A stretch of 64,000 nt of DNA from Mesorhizobium sp. YC-39 (GCF_025753795.1 NZ_JAOWPS010000002.1:814501-878500), one strand, 5' to 3'. Positions 26,677-36,021 are shown, numbered from the stretch's first letter. A program made the numbers and translations. The notes: generated by a model from the letters alone, not told the origin.

Positions 26677-26997
26677 CTATTCCAGGACATCCGTTGCATT
26701 GTGCGGATGTTCGACGCCATCGACGAACACCACGTCGGCTTGAGAATTGTCCGTGCGCAAGGCCAGTATCGCCTGGTAGGCCGGCGAATTGTACCAGCCG
26801 CGCGCATGATCCTTGTTGGGGAATTCGATGATGATGATGTGGCCCGGCCAATCGTTCTCGATCACCTCCACATCGCCGCCATGGACCAGAAAACGGCCGC
26901 CGAAGGGCTCCAGCGTGGCGTCGATCCTATGCAGATATTCGACGATCCCAGGTCCCATTGTGGCCTGGCGCATATGGGCAACAGCGTAAGCGGTCAT
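26677..26997 (-). CDS. DUF1330 domain protein
   Basis: A 106-aa ferredoxin-like alpha/beta barrel protein. It starts MTAYAVAHMRQATMGPG, with EFPNKDHARGWYNSPAYQ (the usual FpS-x-ARxW-Y-SpeYq motif) in the middle. Function unknown; related proteins are dimeric and of the dimeric alpha/beta-barrel superfamily. It converges on metW. Confidence 0.85.
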   Translation of the reverse strand: MTAYAVAHMRQATMGPGIVEYLHRIDATLEPFGGRFLVHGGDVEVIENDWPGHIIIIEFPNKDHARGWYNSPAYQAILALRTDNSQADVVFVDGVEHPHNATDVLE

Positions 26998-27080
26998 GGC
27001 GAAACTCCCTTGTCAATTGAAGCCAAACAACAGGCTTCATGCGGGGCAGTTTGCCGACGGGCTGCACGCTGGTCGATTAC

Positions 27081-27143
27081 CTCAAAGGTAATGAAATCTA
27101 GCTCCAAGGTCATGAAATGTACCTCCGAGACCATGGAGTGCAC
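27081..27143. repeat. three 21-bp imperfect tandem repeats in a 329-bp intergenic gap
   Basis: Copies start at 27081 (CTCAAAGGTAATGAAAT), 27102 (CTCCAAGGTCATGAAAT) and 27123 (CTCCGAGACCATGGAGT). A period of 21 bp (two helical turns) and loss of identity across copies suggest tandem duplication or a phased binding array. The gap (26998-27326) has no clear gene. The repeat lies between the DUF1330 start and the glycosyltransferase start, so it could be a regulatory region for either. Confidence 0.6.
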
Positions 27144-27326
27144 ATCGGCAAAGGGTGGCGCCGTTGAGCGCCGAGTTGTAAATTCGCCACATCGGACCGA
27201 CCACCGTTCACTTTGGCGTGACACCAGTGCTTCTTTTTTGTACCGTCCCGCCGAACGCAACCTTGGGGCGAGCATGGAAGGCGAATTTCAAATCCAATCG
27301 GTTGTCGTGGAACGCGCCGGGGCGAC

Positions 27327-28262
27327 ATGCCAGAGACGATGAACCCCGCTCCGCTCATCACAGTGATAACGCCGACCCACAACCGGCGCAGCAAGGTCTT
27401 GCGCGCCGTCGAGAGCGTGCTGGCGCAGAACCTCACACGCTTCGAGCACATTGTCGTCGACGACGGCTCGACCGACGGCACCGAAGCCGCACTTGCCGCC
27501 ATCAGCGACCCCCGCCTCATCTATGTCGGTGCGAAATGGCGAGGCGCCAATGCCGCCCGCAATGCCGGCATCGAGCGCGCGCGGGCGCCGATTGTCACCT
27601 TCCTTGATTCCGACGACGTCTACTTGCCGAATCGGCTGGAGCGGACGATGGCCTGGTTCGAGGAGAACCCAACACTCGAAATCCTGATCAGTTCGTTCGT
27701 GTCCATGAAGGGTGGCCGCAGCACCAATTGCATCAACCGCGACGCGTTCTTGAACCGGAACACGCTGGAAAGGGCGTTGGTCGCGCAGACGATCTTCATC
27801 GCCGGATCCGCGATTACCGCCAGGCGCGAGGCCTTGCTGGCGATCGGCGGCTATGACAGCGACATAGCGCGGATGCAGGATCGCGAATTGCTGTTGCGCC
27901 TGGCCCGCCGCAGTGGTGCGCAACTGTCCGAAGACGTTGACTGGAAAAAGTACAATTCGGAGAATTCGATCTCCGGTCAGCGCGACGGCTATGTCGAAGC
28001 CTATGCGAACCTGATCTGCAAGCACCCCTATATCATCGACCGCTATCCCGACATTCCGCCCTACATGATCGCACGCCAGATCATCGCCGACACGATGAAG
28101 GGCAGGATCTCGCAGGCATTTGCCGGCTATCTGGCCAACCGGTCGTCGAAGGCGCTCGGTTACTCCATGCCGCAATTGCTGCGCGGCTATGTCGGCGGTC
28201 GGCGCTGGCGGCGCGATCTCTATGACGAGTTCCGCAGCAAATATGGCGCGCGGCCGGCGTAG
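27327..28262 (+). CDS. family 2 glycosyltransferase
   Basis: A 311-aa GT-A fold enzyme with the nucleotide-sugar motif DDGSTDGTEAAL near residue 43 and the DxD-type FLDSDDVY near 92, preceded by GANAARNAGIERA. No membrane segment is evident. It probably adds a sugar to a surface polysaccharide or LPS, but nothing around it identifies which. Confidence 0.85.
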   Translation: MPETMNPAPLITVITPTHNRRSKVLRAVESVLAQNLTRFEHIVVDDGSTDGTEAALAAISDPRLIYVGAKWRGANAARNAGIERARAPIVTFLDSDDVYLPNRLERTMAWFEENPTLEILISSFVSMKGGRSTNCINRDAFLNRNTLERALVAQTIFIAGSAITARREALLAIGGYDSDIARMQDRELLLRLARRSGAQLSEDVDWKKYNSENSISGQRDGYVEAYANLICKHPYIIDRYPDIPPYMIARQIIADTMKGRISQAFAGYLANRSSKALGYSMPQLLRGYVGGRRWRRDLYDEFRSKYGARPA

Positions 28263-28295
28263 CGCACGCCCCCGAAAAACGGAAATTGCAAAGTC

Positions 28296-29102
28296 TCACC
28301 GGTCGAGTTCCGGAAAGAACGGATCGGAGAAAAACCGCCGGTCGCGCTCGCCCTGCAAGCAGTCGATCGGCGCTGCCGCATCGATCCGGACCGGCCGGGG
28401 ATCGGCCCAAGGGCTGCCGCTGACCTCGAGGATCAGCTTGCGGCGTATGGCGGTCGTGAATTCTGAAACCGCGTAGATCGGCAGCACGAAGGAGCCAGGT
28501 CCGCCGGTCACGCATTCGGCATAGTATTGGTCGAGATGGCTGAAGGTGGGTGACGGGCTGATCAGGATCGGCAGACCGTTGATGACGATGCCCTTCGCCA
28601 CTGCGGCGTCGCGTGTCATGGTGACGGGCAAGCCGATATTGTTCGGGCCATCGCCTGAAATGTCGATGACGCTGCGTGTGGCATTGAAAGCGGTTCCATC
28701 CAACAGCTCCGTGCCGAAGGTGAGCGCGCCGGAAATCGAGGTGCCGCGAAAGCTCCTGAACGGGCGGGCCTCGATCCTGTCGGCGAAAGCATTGGCGCTC
28801 TCCGCACCGTCGATGACCTGCCAGGCAATGACCGCATCGCCGCGGACGGTGCCGGCCCATTCGAAATAGGCCAGCGCAATGCGGCCGGTCGTGCCCGAGC
28901 GCACCGCCTTGATGAAGTCGGGGTGGCGCAGCGCCTCGACATAGCCGGCGCGCTGCAGGGCGAACTCGTTTTCGTCCATCGACTGCGAAATGTCGACCGC
29001 CAGCACCAGCTCGACATCCACGGCGACGCTATTGGCCGGCGCGACCAAAGGCGCTGCCTGGGCGCAGGCAAGGCAGGCAAGCAGGCTGAGCGCGTCGAGC
29101 AT
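28296..29102 (-). CDS. DUF1194 domain protein (VWA-like)
   Basis: A 268-aa secreted protein with a signal peptide at about 1-20 (LSLLACLACAQAAPLVAPA) and a von Willebrand A-like start ELVLAVDISQSMDENEF carrying the MIDAS DxSxS pattern (DISQS), then FEWAGTVRGD and IDISGDGPNNIG. The family is alphaproteobacterial and of unknown function. It ends close to, and is convergent with, the glycosyltransferase gene. Confidence 0.82.
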   Translation of the reverse strand: MLDALSLLACLACAQAAPLVAPANSVAVDVELVLAVDISQSMDENEFALQRAGYVEALRHPDFIKAVRSGTTGRIALAYFEWAGTVRGDAVIAWQVIDGAESANAFADRIEARPFRSFRGTSISGALTFGTELLDGTAFNATRSVIDISGDGPNNIGLPVTMTRDAAVAKGIVINGLPILISPSPTFSHLDQYYAECVTGGPGSFVLPIYAVSEFTTAIRRKLILEVSGSPWADPRPVRIDAAAPIDCLQGERDRRFFSDPFFPELDR

Positions 29103-29186
29103 GGTCTCAAGCTTCGCAGGCTTTGCAACGATGCCGACAATTTTCCCTGCGATCGCGGCGAAATAAAGCTGGCTGGATGAACCCGG

Positions 29187-31004
29187 TTACTTCTTCTCCC
29201 GGCGCACTGCAACGGCCGGCGGCGGCTCGATCGCTCCGGCTCTGACGCGGGCCGGCTTGAGAGCTGGGCGGCCGGTATCCTTCACGATCGTCAGTGAGCG
29301 CGGAAAGAACTGATTGTTGTGCTGACCGCGGCCAATGTTGAGGATGGCCGCACCGGCGAGACGCGTTTCCAGCATCGACAGCACCCGTCTCAGCGTGGCG
29401 CCGTCGAATGTGTCCAGCGCCTCGTCGATGATCACCCATTTCGGCCGCCGCAAGGCGAGCCTCGCAAACGCCAGCAGGCGCTGCTCGTCATTGCTGAGCT
29501 CATGCTCCCAGCGCGCGGAACGGTCGAGCGAGGACGACAGGCGCTCGAGACCAACCTCGGCGAGCACGGCCGAAATCTCGGCATCGTCGACCTTGGCGGC
29601 GCCGCCCGTGTGATTGAGCACCTCGCGCAACGTGCCGAGCGGGAAATAGGGGGTGTGCGGAACGAAGACGGGCACTTCCTTGGCCGGCATGCCGATCCGT
29701 CCGCTCCCCCACGGCCACAGTCCGGCGATGGCGCGAAAGAACAGCGTCTTGCCGGCGCGCGGATCGCCGGTGAACATGACGCGTTCGCCGGCGCTGATCT
29801 CGACATGCGGCTCGGCAAGCTTGGTGCATCCGTCGGGCGAGGCAATTTCGAGCTTCTCGAAAGTCAGGCGGCCATCCGGGTTCTCGCCGAACACGATGCG
29901 TTTTTCCGTGTCGTGAAGCACATCCGTTTCGCCAAGCGCGATACGGAAGTCGGCGACGCGCATCAGCGTGGCGCGCCAGTCGGCGATGGCGCCGATATTG
30001 TTGATGAACCAGCGCAGCGACGCATTGACCTGGTTGAAGGCTCCGACCGCCATCATCAGCCCGCCGAAGCTGATATCGCCGGCGAAATAGACCGGCGAAG
30101 CAACCAGGATCGGCGCGACGACGGTGATCCAGCCATAGGTATCGGTAACCCAGGACAGGTTGATCTGTGCGCTGTAGATACGCCGCATGGCACCAAGCAC
30201 CGTGCCGAGGTCGAGCTCGAGCTGGCGTTTCGCATCGGCTTCGCCATGGGCAAGCGCTATGGCATCGACATTCTCGTTGACGCGAACCACCGAGGACCGC
30301 AGTTCCGCCTCGCGCGAATAGCGATCGCTGTTGAAGCGGATGAGCGGCCGTCCGACCAGCCAGCTCAGCCAGGAGGCGATGCCGGCATAAAGGATCGCCG
30401 CCCAGACCATGTAGCCGGGGATCGCCAGCGAATGGCCGCCGATATGGAAGACGAAGCCGGAAGACAGCGTCCACAACACCCCGATGAAGGATGCGAGCAG
30501 AATGAAGGATTGCAGCAGCCCGACGCCGAGATCGGTCGAAAGATCGGAGAGATGTCCGACATCCTGCTGTATGCGCTGATCGGGATTGACGCCGATGGCG
30601 CCGGCATGGGTCAACCGGAAGGCGCGCGCCGGCAGCATCCATTCGCCGATCAGGTCGAGCGTCAGCGCCTCGCGCAGCTTCAGCCGGATCATCTGGTTGA
30701 GCCAGGTCTGACCGACATTGAGCACCAACAGCGTGCCGGCTATTGCCGCAAAGACGAGAAGCTGGTGCAGGAATCCCTGCATGTCGCGCCGCGCCAGTGC
30801 GTCGTAGAAAGGCTGGTTCCAGCGATTGAGCAGAACCTGCCCGATTGAGGTCGCCACTATGACGGCGACGATGCCGATAGAGAGCCAGAGCAGATACTTG
30901 CGGATCGGCGAGGCCGCCAGCGCCAGCCTGATCGTCGCGAGCTGGTCTCTTAGGCTGCTGGCCTCGACCGAAGCGCGGGCCATGTCATCCGGATGATCAG
31001 CCAT
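29187..31004 (-). CDS. ABC transporter, fused membrane and ATPase domains (SbmA/BacA-like family)
   Basis: A 605-aa half-transporter with an ABC_membrane_2-type domain (about 30-320; TMs near 30-52, 85-105 and 170-195). The ATPase domain has Walker A GDPRAGKT, and Walker B VIIDEALD. The expected LSGGQ signature reads LSNDEQRL, a degenerate form seen in this family. Related proteins import peptides (SbmA, BacA) or vitamin B12 (Rv1819c). ATG at 31004 was chosen, as the longer GTG start at 31034 lacks a ribosome site. Confidence 0.82.
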   Translation of the reverse strand: MADHPDDMARASVEASSLRDQLATIRLALAASPIRKYLLWLSIGIVAVIVATSIGQVLLNRWNQPFYDALARRDMQGFLHQLLVFAAIAGTLLVLNVGQTWLNQMIRLKLREALTLDLIGEWMLPARAFRLTHAGAIGVNPDQRIQQDVGHLSDLSTDLGVGLLQSFILLASFIGVLWTLSSGFVFHIGGHSLAIPGYMVWAAILYAGIASWLSWLVGRPLIRFNSDRYSREAELRSSVVRVNENVDAIALAHGEADAKRQLELDLGTVLGAMRRIYSAQINLSWVTDTYGWITVVAPILVASPVYFAGDISFGGLMMAVGAFNQVNASLRWFINNIGAIADWRATLMRVADFRIALGETDVLHDTEKRIVFGENPDGRLTFEKLEIASPDGCTKLAEPHVEISAGERVMFTGDPRAGKTLFFRAIAGLWPWGSGRIGMPAKEVPVFVPHTPYFPLGTLREVLNHTGGAAKVDDAEISAVLAEVGLERLSSSLDRSARWEHELSNDEQRLLAFARLALRRPKWVIIDEALDTFDGATLRRVLSMLETRLAGAAILNIGRGQHNNQFFPRSLTIVKDTGRPALKPARVRAGAIEPPPAVAVRREKK

Positions 31005-31124
31005 GAGTGAGATCCCTGCGTTCGGAAGCGGCACTGAAACCGGTCACGGGCATTGGCGGCCCGCGCCTTCAACCGGGCTGCAAACCCGCTTTCGACAGAT
31101 AGTTAGGAAAAAACGCAAGCCTGA

Positions 31125-31913
31125 TCACGAACGCGTCACCCTTGTGGGTGAAGACGCTCCCTCGCCGGTCTGGCGCAGCCGGCCGAGCCTGGTGGCGCCA
31201 TGCGGCGAAAAAACCGGCACGAAGACGCGGCGCGAAGCGCGCTGGGCGACCGGTACGCCCTGATAGAGCCGCTTCTGCGCCTCGACCACGATGACGCCGG
31301 AAAAGATCGGCCAGAACCGCCGGCCCGCGCGTTCCAGCACATTGTGGAACCGCATCATGAAGCGCCGCCGCGATGGCGGGAAGAACAGGGCATCGGACCA
31401 TGCGGCGGGCGTGAAATTCGTTTCGCGCAGCAATTCGGTGAGCTGGCCGCGCGAGAAGGGCCGGCCATTGCCGAACGGTGTATGCTCGAAACGGGCCCAG
31501 ACGCCGCGCCGGTTGGGCACGACGATGACGACGCGCCCCGCGGGCGACAGCACCCTCCAGATCTCGTTCAGCGTCTCGCGCGGGTTCTCGGCATGTTCGA
31601 GCGAATGGACGAGCAGCATGCGGTCGATGCAGGAATCGACCAGCGGCAACTCCTCGTCGAAGACCAGTGCCGTCGCCGTCGGCCCGGTCGCCGGCCAGAC
31701 CACCGCGCCTTGCGTCGCCGGCATGAAGGCAAAGACACGCTCGGCATCGGCGCCGAAGCGCTCCAGCCATGGCAAGGTATAGCCGAGGCCGACCAGCCGC
31801 TCGTTGGGCACTACGGCCCATATCGAGGACAGCGCCATGGTGATCGAGCGCTCGGCGAGCCGCCCGAGCGTGGTCGAATAGAAGGAACGGAGATCAACGA
31901 TATCGGAATGCAT
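31125..31913 (-). CDS. class I SAM-dependent methyltransferase (methyltransferase type 11)
   Basis: A 262-aa protein with a Rossmann-like middle part: MLLVHSLEHAENPRETLNEIWRVLSPAGRVVIVVPN (post-motif II and III) and a C-terminal VIVVEAQKRLYQGVP. The SAM-binding GxGxG is poorly conserved, so the call rests on the later motifs. This family commonly sits upstream of gloB in rhizobia, as here (divergent, 202 bp apart). Confidence 0.75.
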   Translation of the reverse strand: MHSDIVDLRSFYSTTLGRLAERSITMALSSIWAVVPNERLVGLGYTLPWLERFGADAERVFAFMPATQGAVVWPATGPTATALVFDEELPLVDSCIDRMLLVHSLEHAENPRETLNEIWRVLSPAGRVVIVVPNRRGVWARFEHTPFGNGRPFSRGQLTELLRETNFTPAAWSDALFFPPSRRRFMMRFHNVLERAGRRFWPIFSGVIVVEAQKRLYQGVPVAQRASRRVFVPVFSPHGATRLGRLRQTGEGASSPTRVTRS

Positions 31914-31999
31914 GCGCCGGACGGTAGCTTCGATGCCGTCCAAGTTCAACAAAGGCGGATGACATCCGCGGGCAAGCGCCCTATGTCTGCGGCGACGAC

Positions 32000-32045
32000 T
32001 GCATCGGCCCGAAAATCGGATTCGATTTTCGGAAAGCACGATGCA
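32000..32045. repeat. palindromic intergenic repeat upstream of gloB
   Basis: TGCATCG (32000-32006) and CGATGCA (32039-32045) enclose CCGAAAATCG/CGATTTTCGG, giving a strong cruciform-like hairpin typical of rhizobial repeats. Confidence 0.7.
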
Positions 32046-32059
32046 GCAGATAGAAAGTG

Positions 32060-32103
32060 TTAGAGCGTCCTTTGTGCGTCCAACTGGACGCACGGCGCTC
32101 TAA
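32060..32103. repeat. second palindrome abutting the gloB ribosome site
   Basis: TTAGAGCG (32060-32067) pairs with CGCTCTAA (32096-32103) around GTGCGTCC/GGACGCAC. Its 3' end is 2 nt before the GGAGAG Shine-Dalgarno of gloB, so a folded RNA would sit next to the ribosome site. Confidence 0.7.
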
Positions 32104-32115
32104 TGGAGAGATGCG

Positions 32116-32883
32116 ATGCCGGTTGAGATCGAACAATTCATGTGCCGCAGCGACAATTTCGGCGTGCTCGTGCATGACCCCAAAAGCGGCCAGACCGCGC
32201 TCATCGATGCGCCCGAGGAGGCGCCGATCCTGGCTGCAATAAAGCGCACCGGCTGGACGCCGACGATGATCCTGACCACCCACCATCATGTCGATCATGT
32301 CGAGGCCAATCTGGCGCTGAAAGAGCGCTTCAAGCTGCGCATCGTCGGGCCGGAGGCGGAAAAGGCGAAGATCCCAGGCATCGACGAGACCGTCGGCCAG
32401 GGCTCGGTCATCCATCTCGGCGACGAGAGGATCGACGTGATTGCCACGCCCGGCCACACGGCAGGCCATGTCACCTATCATCTGCCGGCGTCGAAAGTGG
32501 CGTTCGCCGCCGACACGCTGTTTGCGCTGGGCTGCGGGCGGCTGCTCGAATGCAAGCCGCCGGTGATGTATGATTCGTTGAAGAAGCTCGCAGCACTGCC
32601 GGCCGAGACGGTCGTCTATTGCGGCCATGAATACACGCTCGCCAACGCCCGCTTCGCGCTGACGGTCGATCCGACCAATTCGGCGCTGAAGGAACGCACG
32701 GCGAAGATCGAGGCGCTGCGCGCCGATGACAAGCCGACGCTGCCGACCACGATTGGCGAGGAACTGTCGACCAATCCGTTCCTGCGCTGGCACGACCCTG
32801 CAATCCGCAAGCATCTCGGCATGGAGAAGGCCACCGACGCCGACGTGTTCGCCGAGATCCGCAAGCGCAAGGACAATTTCTAG
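32116..32883 (+). CDS. gloB: hydroxyacylglutathione hydrolase (glyoxalase II)
   Basis: A 255-aa metallo-beta-lactamase-fold enzyme that hydrolyses S-lactoylglutathione. Metal ligands are THHHVDHV near residues 54-61, with further His in GHTAGH and Asp in FAADTLF; the C-terminal GEELSTNPFLR glutathione-binding segment is intact. Length matches the family. Confidence 0.93.
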   Translation: MPVEIEQFMCRSDNFGVLVHDPKSGQTALIDAPEEAPILAAIKRTGWTPTMILTTHHHVDHVEANLALKERFKLRIVGPEAEKAKIPGIDETVGQGSVIHLGDERIDVIATPGHTAGHVTYHLPASKVAFAADTLFALGCGRLLECKPPVMYDSLKKLAALPAETVVYCGHEYTLANARFALTVDPTNSALKERTAKIEALRADDKPTLPTTIGEELSTNPFLRWHDPAIRKHLGMEKATDADVFAEIRKRKDNF

Positions 32884-32943
32884 AGCACGATCCCCGACCG
32901 AAAATCCGATGCTCAAACAAAAAGCCATGCTAGCCTGCAACGT

Positions 32944-33381
32944 ATGACCAGCGCCGCCGAAATCATCGCCACGCTCGGCCTTAAGCCACATCCGGAAGGC
33001 GGCTGGTATGCCGAGACCTTTCGTGATGGCGAAGAAGGGACGCGCGGCCATTCGACCGCGATCTACTTCCTGCTGGAAGAGGAACAACTATCGGCCTGGC
33101 ACCGGGTCAAGGACGCGGCCGAGGTCTGGCATTTCTATGCCGGCGCCCCGCTGGCGCTGTCGATGCATCAGGAAGGCGGTCCGGTGGTCGAACAGGTGCT
33201 GGGCACGGCTCTTGCCGCCGGCGAACGGCCACAGATCGTCGTGCCCGCCGGCTGGTGGCAGTCGGCGCGCAGCCTGGGTGAATGGACGCTGGTCGGCTGC
33301 ACCGTGGCGCCAGGCTTCGATTTCGCCGCCTTCGAGCTGGCCGCGCCGGGCTGGGAGCCTAAGTTGGGGCCTGATCCCTAG
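32944..33381 (+). CDS. DUF985 cupin-like protein
   Basis: A 145-aa protein of the YML079w-like cupin family, with HPEGGWYAETFR, AIYFLLEEEQLSAWHRV and DAAEVWHFYAGAPL. It has a jelly-roll fold but no proven substrate. It is 60 bp downstream of gloB in the same orientation, separated by a partial copy of the AGAGCA-type repeat, so cotranscription is possible. It converges on the lysoplasmalogenase gene with a 4-nt overlap of the stop regions. Confidence 0.82.
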   Translation: MTSAAEIIATLGLKPHPEGGWYAETFRDGEEGTRGHSTAIYFLLEEEQLSAWHRVKDAAEVWHFYAGAPLALSMHQEGGPVVEQVLGTALAAGERPQIVVPAGWWQSARSLGEWTLVGCTVAPGFDFAAFELAAPGWEPKLGPDP

Positions 33382-34049
33382 CTAAGCAGAAAACCCAGGG
33401 TGATCGCCAACTGGGCGGCGTAGTACAGCGCCCAGACCGCGTAGCGCATCCAGACGCGGTGCGGCGAGATGGCGGGCGCTAGGAATTTTTCCGCGGCCAG
33501 CAGCCCGTCGGACGCCATGAACAGAAGCGCGCCGCCGATGACCCAGAGGCTGTTCAGGGTCAGCGCCGCAATGCCCATGGCGAGGATTGCCACGATATAG
33601 ACGCTGACCGGAAGGCGCAGGCCGGGGCCGACACGGCGCCAGAGCGCAAAAAGCATGGCGAGCGCAAAGACGGCCATCGCCACGGCAATCGCCCCGCGCC
33701 ACGGTTCGGCCGAGAGCAACCCGACCCCACCGCCGGAGCGCAGGAACAGCACGATATAGAGCACATGAGCGGCGAGAAAACTGGCGAGCCCGCCGAGAAA
33801 GGCCTTTTCGCCGTCACGCGACAGGAAGGCGTCACCCATGGCACTGAGCGCCAGCGCCGCGACGAGCATTAACGGACCGCTCTGCAGCGATGCCAGCACG
33901 GCAAGCATCGCCACGGCCAGCGTCTTTGCCGCCGATCGCGCCAGCGTCGGCCGCATGTCTGATGTGAAAGCGTAGATCACCGCTGCTGCGACGGAGAACA
34001 CCAGCGTCGCATTGGCGTTGGCGTCAATACCGCCGGGAAACGGCATCAT
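33378..34049 (-). CDS. lysoplasmalogenase (YhhN/TMEM86 family)
   Basis: A 223-aa multi-pass membrane protein with about eight hydrophobic segments and the family motif ALALSAMGDAFLS plus ASDGLLAAEKF. YhhN/TMEM86 proteins hydrolyse lysoplasmalogens in animals; the bacterial role is uncertain. It starts inside the stop codon of the upstream exporter gene (ATGA overlap), so the two are translationally coupled. Confidence 0.8.
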   Translation of the reverse strand: MMPFPGGIDANANATLVFSVAAAVIYAFTSDMRPTLARSAAKTLAVAMLAVLASLQSGPLMLVAALALSAMGDAFLSRDGEKAFLGGLASFLAAHVLYIVLFLRSGGGVGLLSAEPWRGAIAVAMAVFALAMLFALWRRVGPGLRLPVSVYIVAILAMGIAALTLNSLWVIGGALLFMASDGLLAAEKFLAPAISPHRVWMRYAVWALYYAAQLAITLGFLLS

Positions 34050-34933
34050 GCCTCTGCCCCGCCGGTTGCCCGCTTGCGGAAGAATAGCGACTTCGCCGCC
34101 AGCGCTGCGCCACCGGTGATGAGCACGCAGGCCGCGAGAATGCGCAGCGACGGCTCGGCGAAGCCGGCGGCAATCAGCACCAGGGTAGACAGCAGCGGCG
34201 CGGCATAGCTCGCCGCGCCCAGAACCTGGATGTTGCCGCGCTTGACGCCGATATCCCAGGCATAGAAGGCAGCACCCACCGGCATTAGTCCGAGGCCGAG
34301 CACGGCCAGCCACTGGCCGGCGCCATCAGGCCACACCGTCCTTTCAAGCACGAGATGGCAGACGAGCGAAAGTGCTGCCGTCGCCGCGCAGAACCAGGTG
34401 ACGATGCTGGTTGGCACCGAGGGAAAGCGCCGCGACAACAGCGAATAGGACGACCACAGCAGCGCGCAGACGCCGGCCATCGCATAGCCGAAGGCATAGC
34501 GCGCGTCGAAGGCCAGGCCGCCGCCCTTGGTTACGATCAGGACCGTGCCGGCAAGGCCGAGCAGCGCGCCGACGACATGATTCCACGCCAGCCGCTCGCC
34601 CGGCATCAGTGCCGATCCAAGCACGATCAGCAGCGGCCACAGATAGGCAATCAGGCTCGCTTCCACCGCCGGCGCATTGCGCAATGCGGTGAAGTAGAAG
34701 AAGTGATAACCGAACAGGCCGGCAATGCCGATCACCCACACCTGGCGTGGTATCTTCCGGCTCCTGTCGGCGGCCGGCATAAATAGCCGCGCGACGAGCC
34801 CGACGCCGGTGCCGATCGTAAAGGTGATCGCCGACAGCAGGAAGGGCGGCACGGCGCCGGAAGCGTCGGTAAGCAGCGCCAGCAGCGCCCACATGGCGAC
34901 CGCCGAGAAGCCGATCAGTGTTGCGCGCGCCAT
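34046..34933 (-). CDS. EamA/DMT transporter, YddG-like
   Basis: A 295-aa protein with ten hydrophobic segments in two EamA repeats; the N-terminal part has GFSAVAMWALLALLTDASG and FYFTALRNAPAVEASLIAYLWPL, features of YddG-like aromatic amino acid exporters. Substrate remains inferred. It overlaps the lysoplasmalogenase gene by 4 nt. ATG at 34933 was chosen because the upstream open frame has a highly basic, non-membrane N-terminus. Confidence 0.82.
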   Translation of the reverse strand: MARATLIGFSAVAMWALLALLTDASGAVPPFLLSAITFTIGTGVGLVARLFMPAADRSRKIPRQVWVIGIAGLFGYHFFYFTALRNAPAVEASLIAYLWPLLIVLGSALMPGERLAWNHVVGALLGLAGTVLIVTKGGGLAFDARYAFGYAMAGVCALLWSSYSLLSRRFPSVPTSIVTWFCAATAALSLVCHLVLERTVWPDGAGQWLAVLGLGLMPVGAAFYAWDIGVKRGNIQVLGAASYAAPLLSTLVLIAAGFAEPSLRILAACVLITGGAALAAKSLFFRKRATGGAEA

Positions 34934-34976
34934 GCCCGTCGGCCCTGTGCCTATTTCTGGCGGCGCGCGAACGCGC

Positions 34977-35765
34977 CTACTCAGTTGCTTCGAAACGCCC
35001 GGCGCTGACGGTGAGTGTGCCGATCTGCGTGGTGACCGTGGCGTGGATCGGCGCATATACGCCGGTTTGGCCGACTGGCGCAAACGTCACCATGATGACG
35101 GCGCGATCCTTCAGGTATTTCAGGGCTTTGCGGTTCTTCCGGTAACCCGCCACCGGCTCGAAGCCCATCCTGCAGGTGACGGTTTCGCCCTTGTAGCCCC
35201 GCACCGAGGTCGAGCCTTTCGAAGCGTAGGTCAGTACCAGATTGGCGCGCATCTCGCCGTCATAGAGTTTCACCGTGCGCCCGCAGACCTTGTCGAGGCT
35301 GTCGGCATGGACGACGGTGGCGGCCATCGGATCGAGCACCGATGCCAGATCGCTGGCGCCCAGCGCTATCCAGTTCTTGGGATTGCGCTTCTTCGGCTCC
35401 GGCACGACTTTGGTCGACGTCACGACGCCATTAGCGAACTGGATATCGATCATCGACGCCTTCTTGCCTGACTTGTAGTCGGCGCGGAACGCCTGTGGCT
35501 GCAATTGCCTGCCCGAAATCTTGCCCTTTGACGAGATCGTGCCCTGCGTATCGTCGAACAGCGTGGCCAGCCCGGCGCTGGAGACGCTGCCGTCGATCGA
35601 ATAGGTATCGCCTTCATAACTGCTGGAGAATGTCGCCTTGGCCACCGAAAGGCCAAGGAAAGACACCGTATACTCGCCCTTGAAGGATTGCGTCGCCGCA
35701 GTGGATGTCGCGGTCGGCAGCGCAACGGCAAGCAAGGTGAAAACAGCATGTGACGCACGAAGCAT
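34977..35765 (-). CDS. DUF3108 domain protein
   Basis: A 262-aa exported protein with a signal peptide (residues 1-22, ending TSTAATQ) and a beta-rich domain. It has KGEYTVSFLGLSVAKATFSS, a typical N-terminal DUF3108 strand, and VCRMGFEPVAGY-like sequence near 205. Function unknown. The gene is read from the DNA strand opposite rpmB and ends near the exporter start. Confidence 0.78.
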   Translation of the reverse strand: MLRASHAVFTLLAVALPTATSTAATQSFKGEYTVSFLGLSVAKATFSSSYEGDTYSIDGSVSSAGLATLFDDTQGTISSKGKISGRQLQPQAFRADYKSGKKASMIDIQFANGVVTSTKVVPEPKKRNPKNWIALGASDLASVLDPMAATVVHADSLDKVCGRTVKLYDGEMRANLVLTYASKGSTSVRGYKGETVTCRMGFEPVAGYRKNRKALKYLKDRAVIMVTFAPVGQTGVYAPIHATVTTQIGTLTVSAGRFEATE

Positions 35766-36021
35766 GGCGGGGATCGGTCCTCGTTTTTCGGCCGGAGATG
35801 GGCGGTACCGGCCTAGCATGTCCCTTTGCGACCGCTTATAGGCTGAATTCCGGCCTTTATGTGGAGGACGCCATCATGCTCCTGTGGCAGGCCGAGCTTG
35901 ACGCACGGGCGAAATGCAACTATGGAACGCCAACTTTTTCCATAAGGCCGCCTGACCGAAACCGCGCGCCACCCGGCGCGGGTTGAATGTTTGGCCAGAT
36001 CGAGAACTGAAGGTTAGAACC

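Noticed and set aside
27000-27275. Minus-strand 93-aa open frame over the 21-bp repeats as a gene
   Set aside because: Its repeats come from the DNA triplication; there is no family resemblance and no clear ribosome site.
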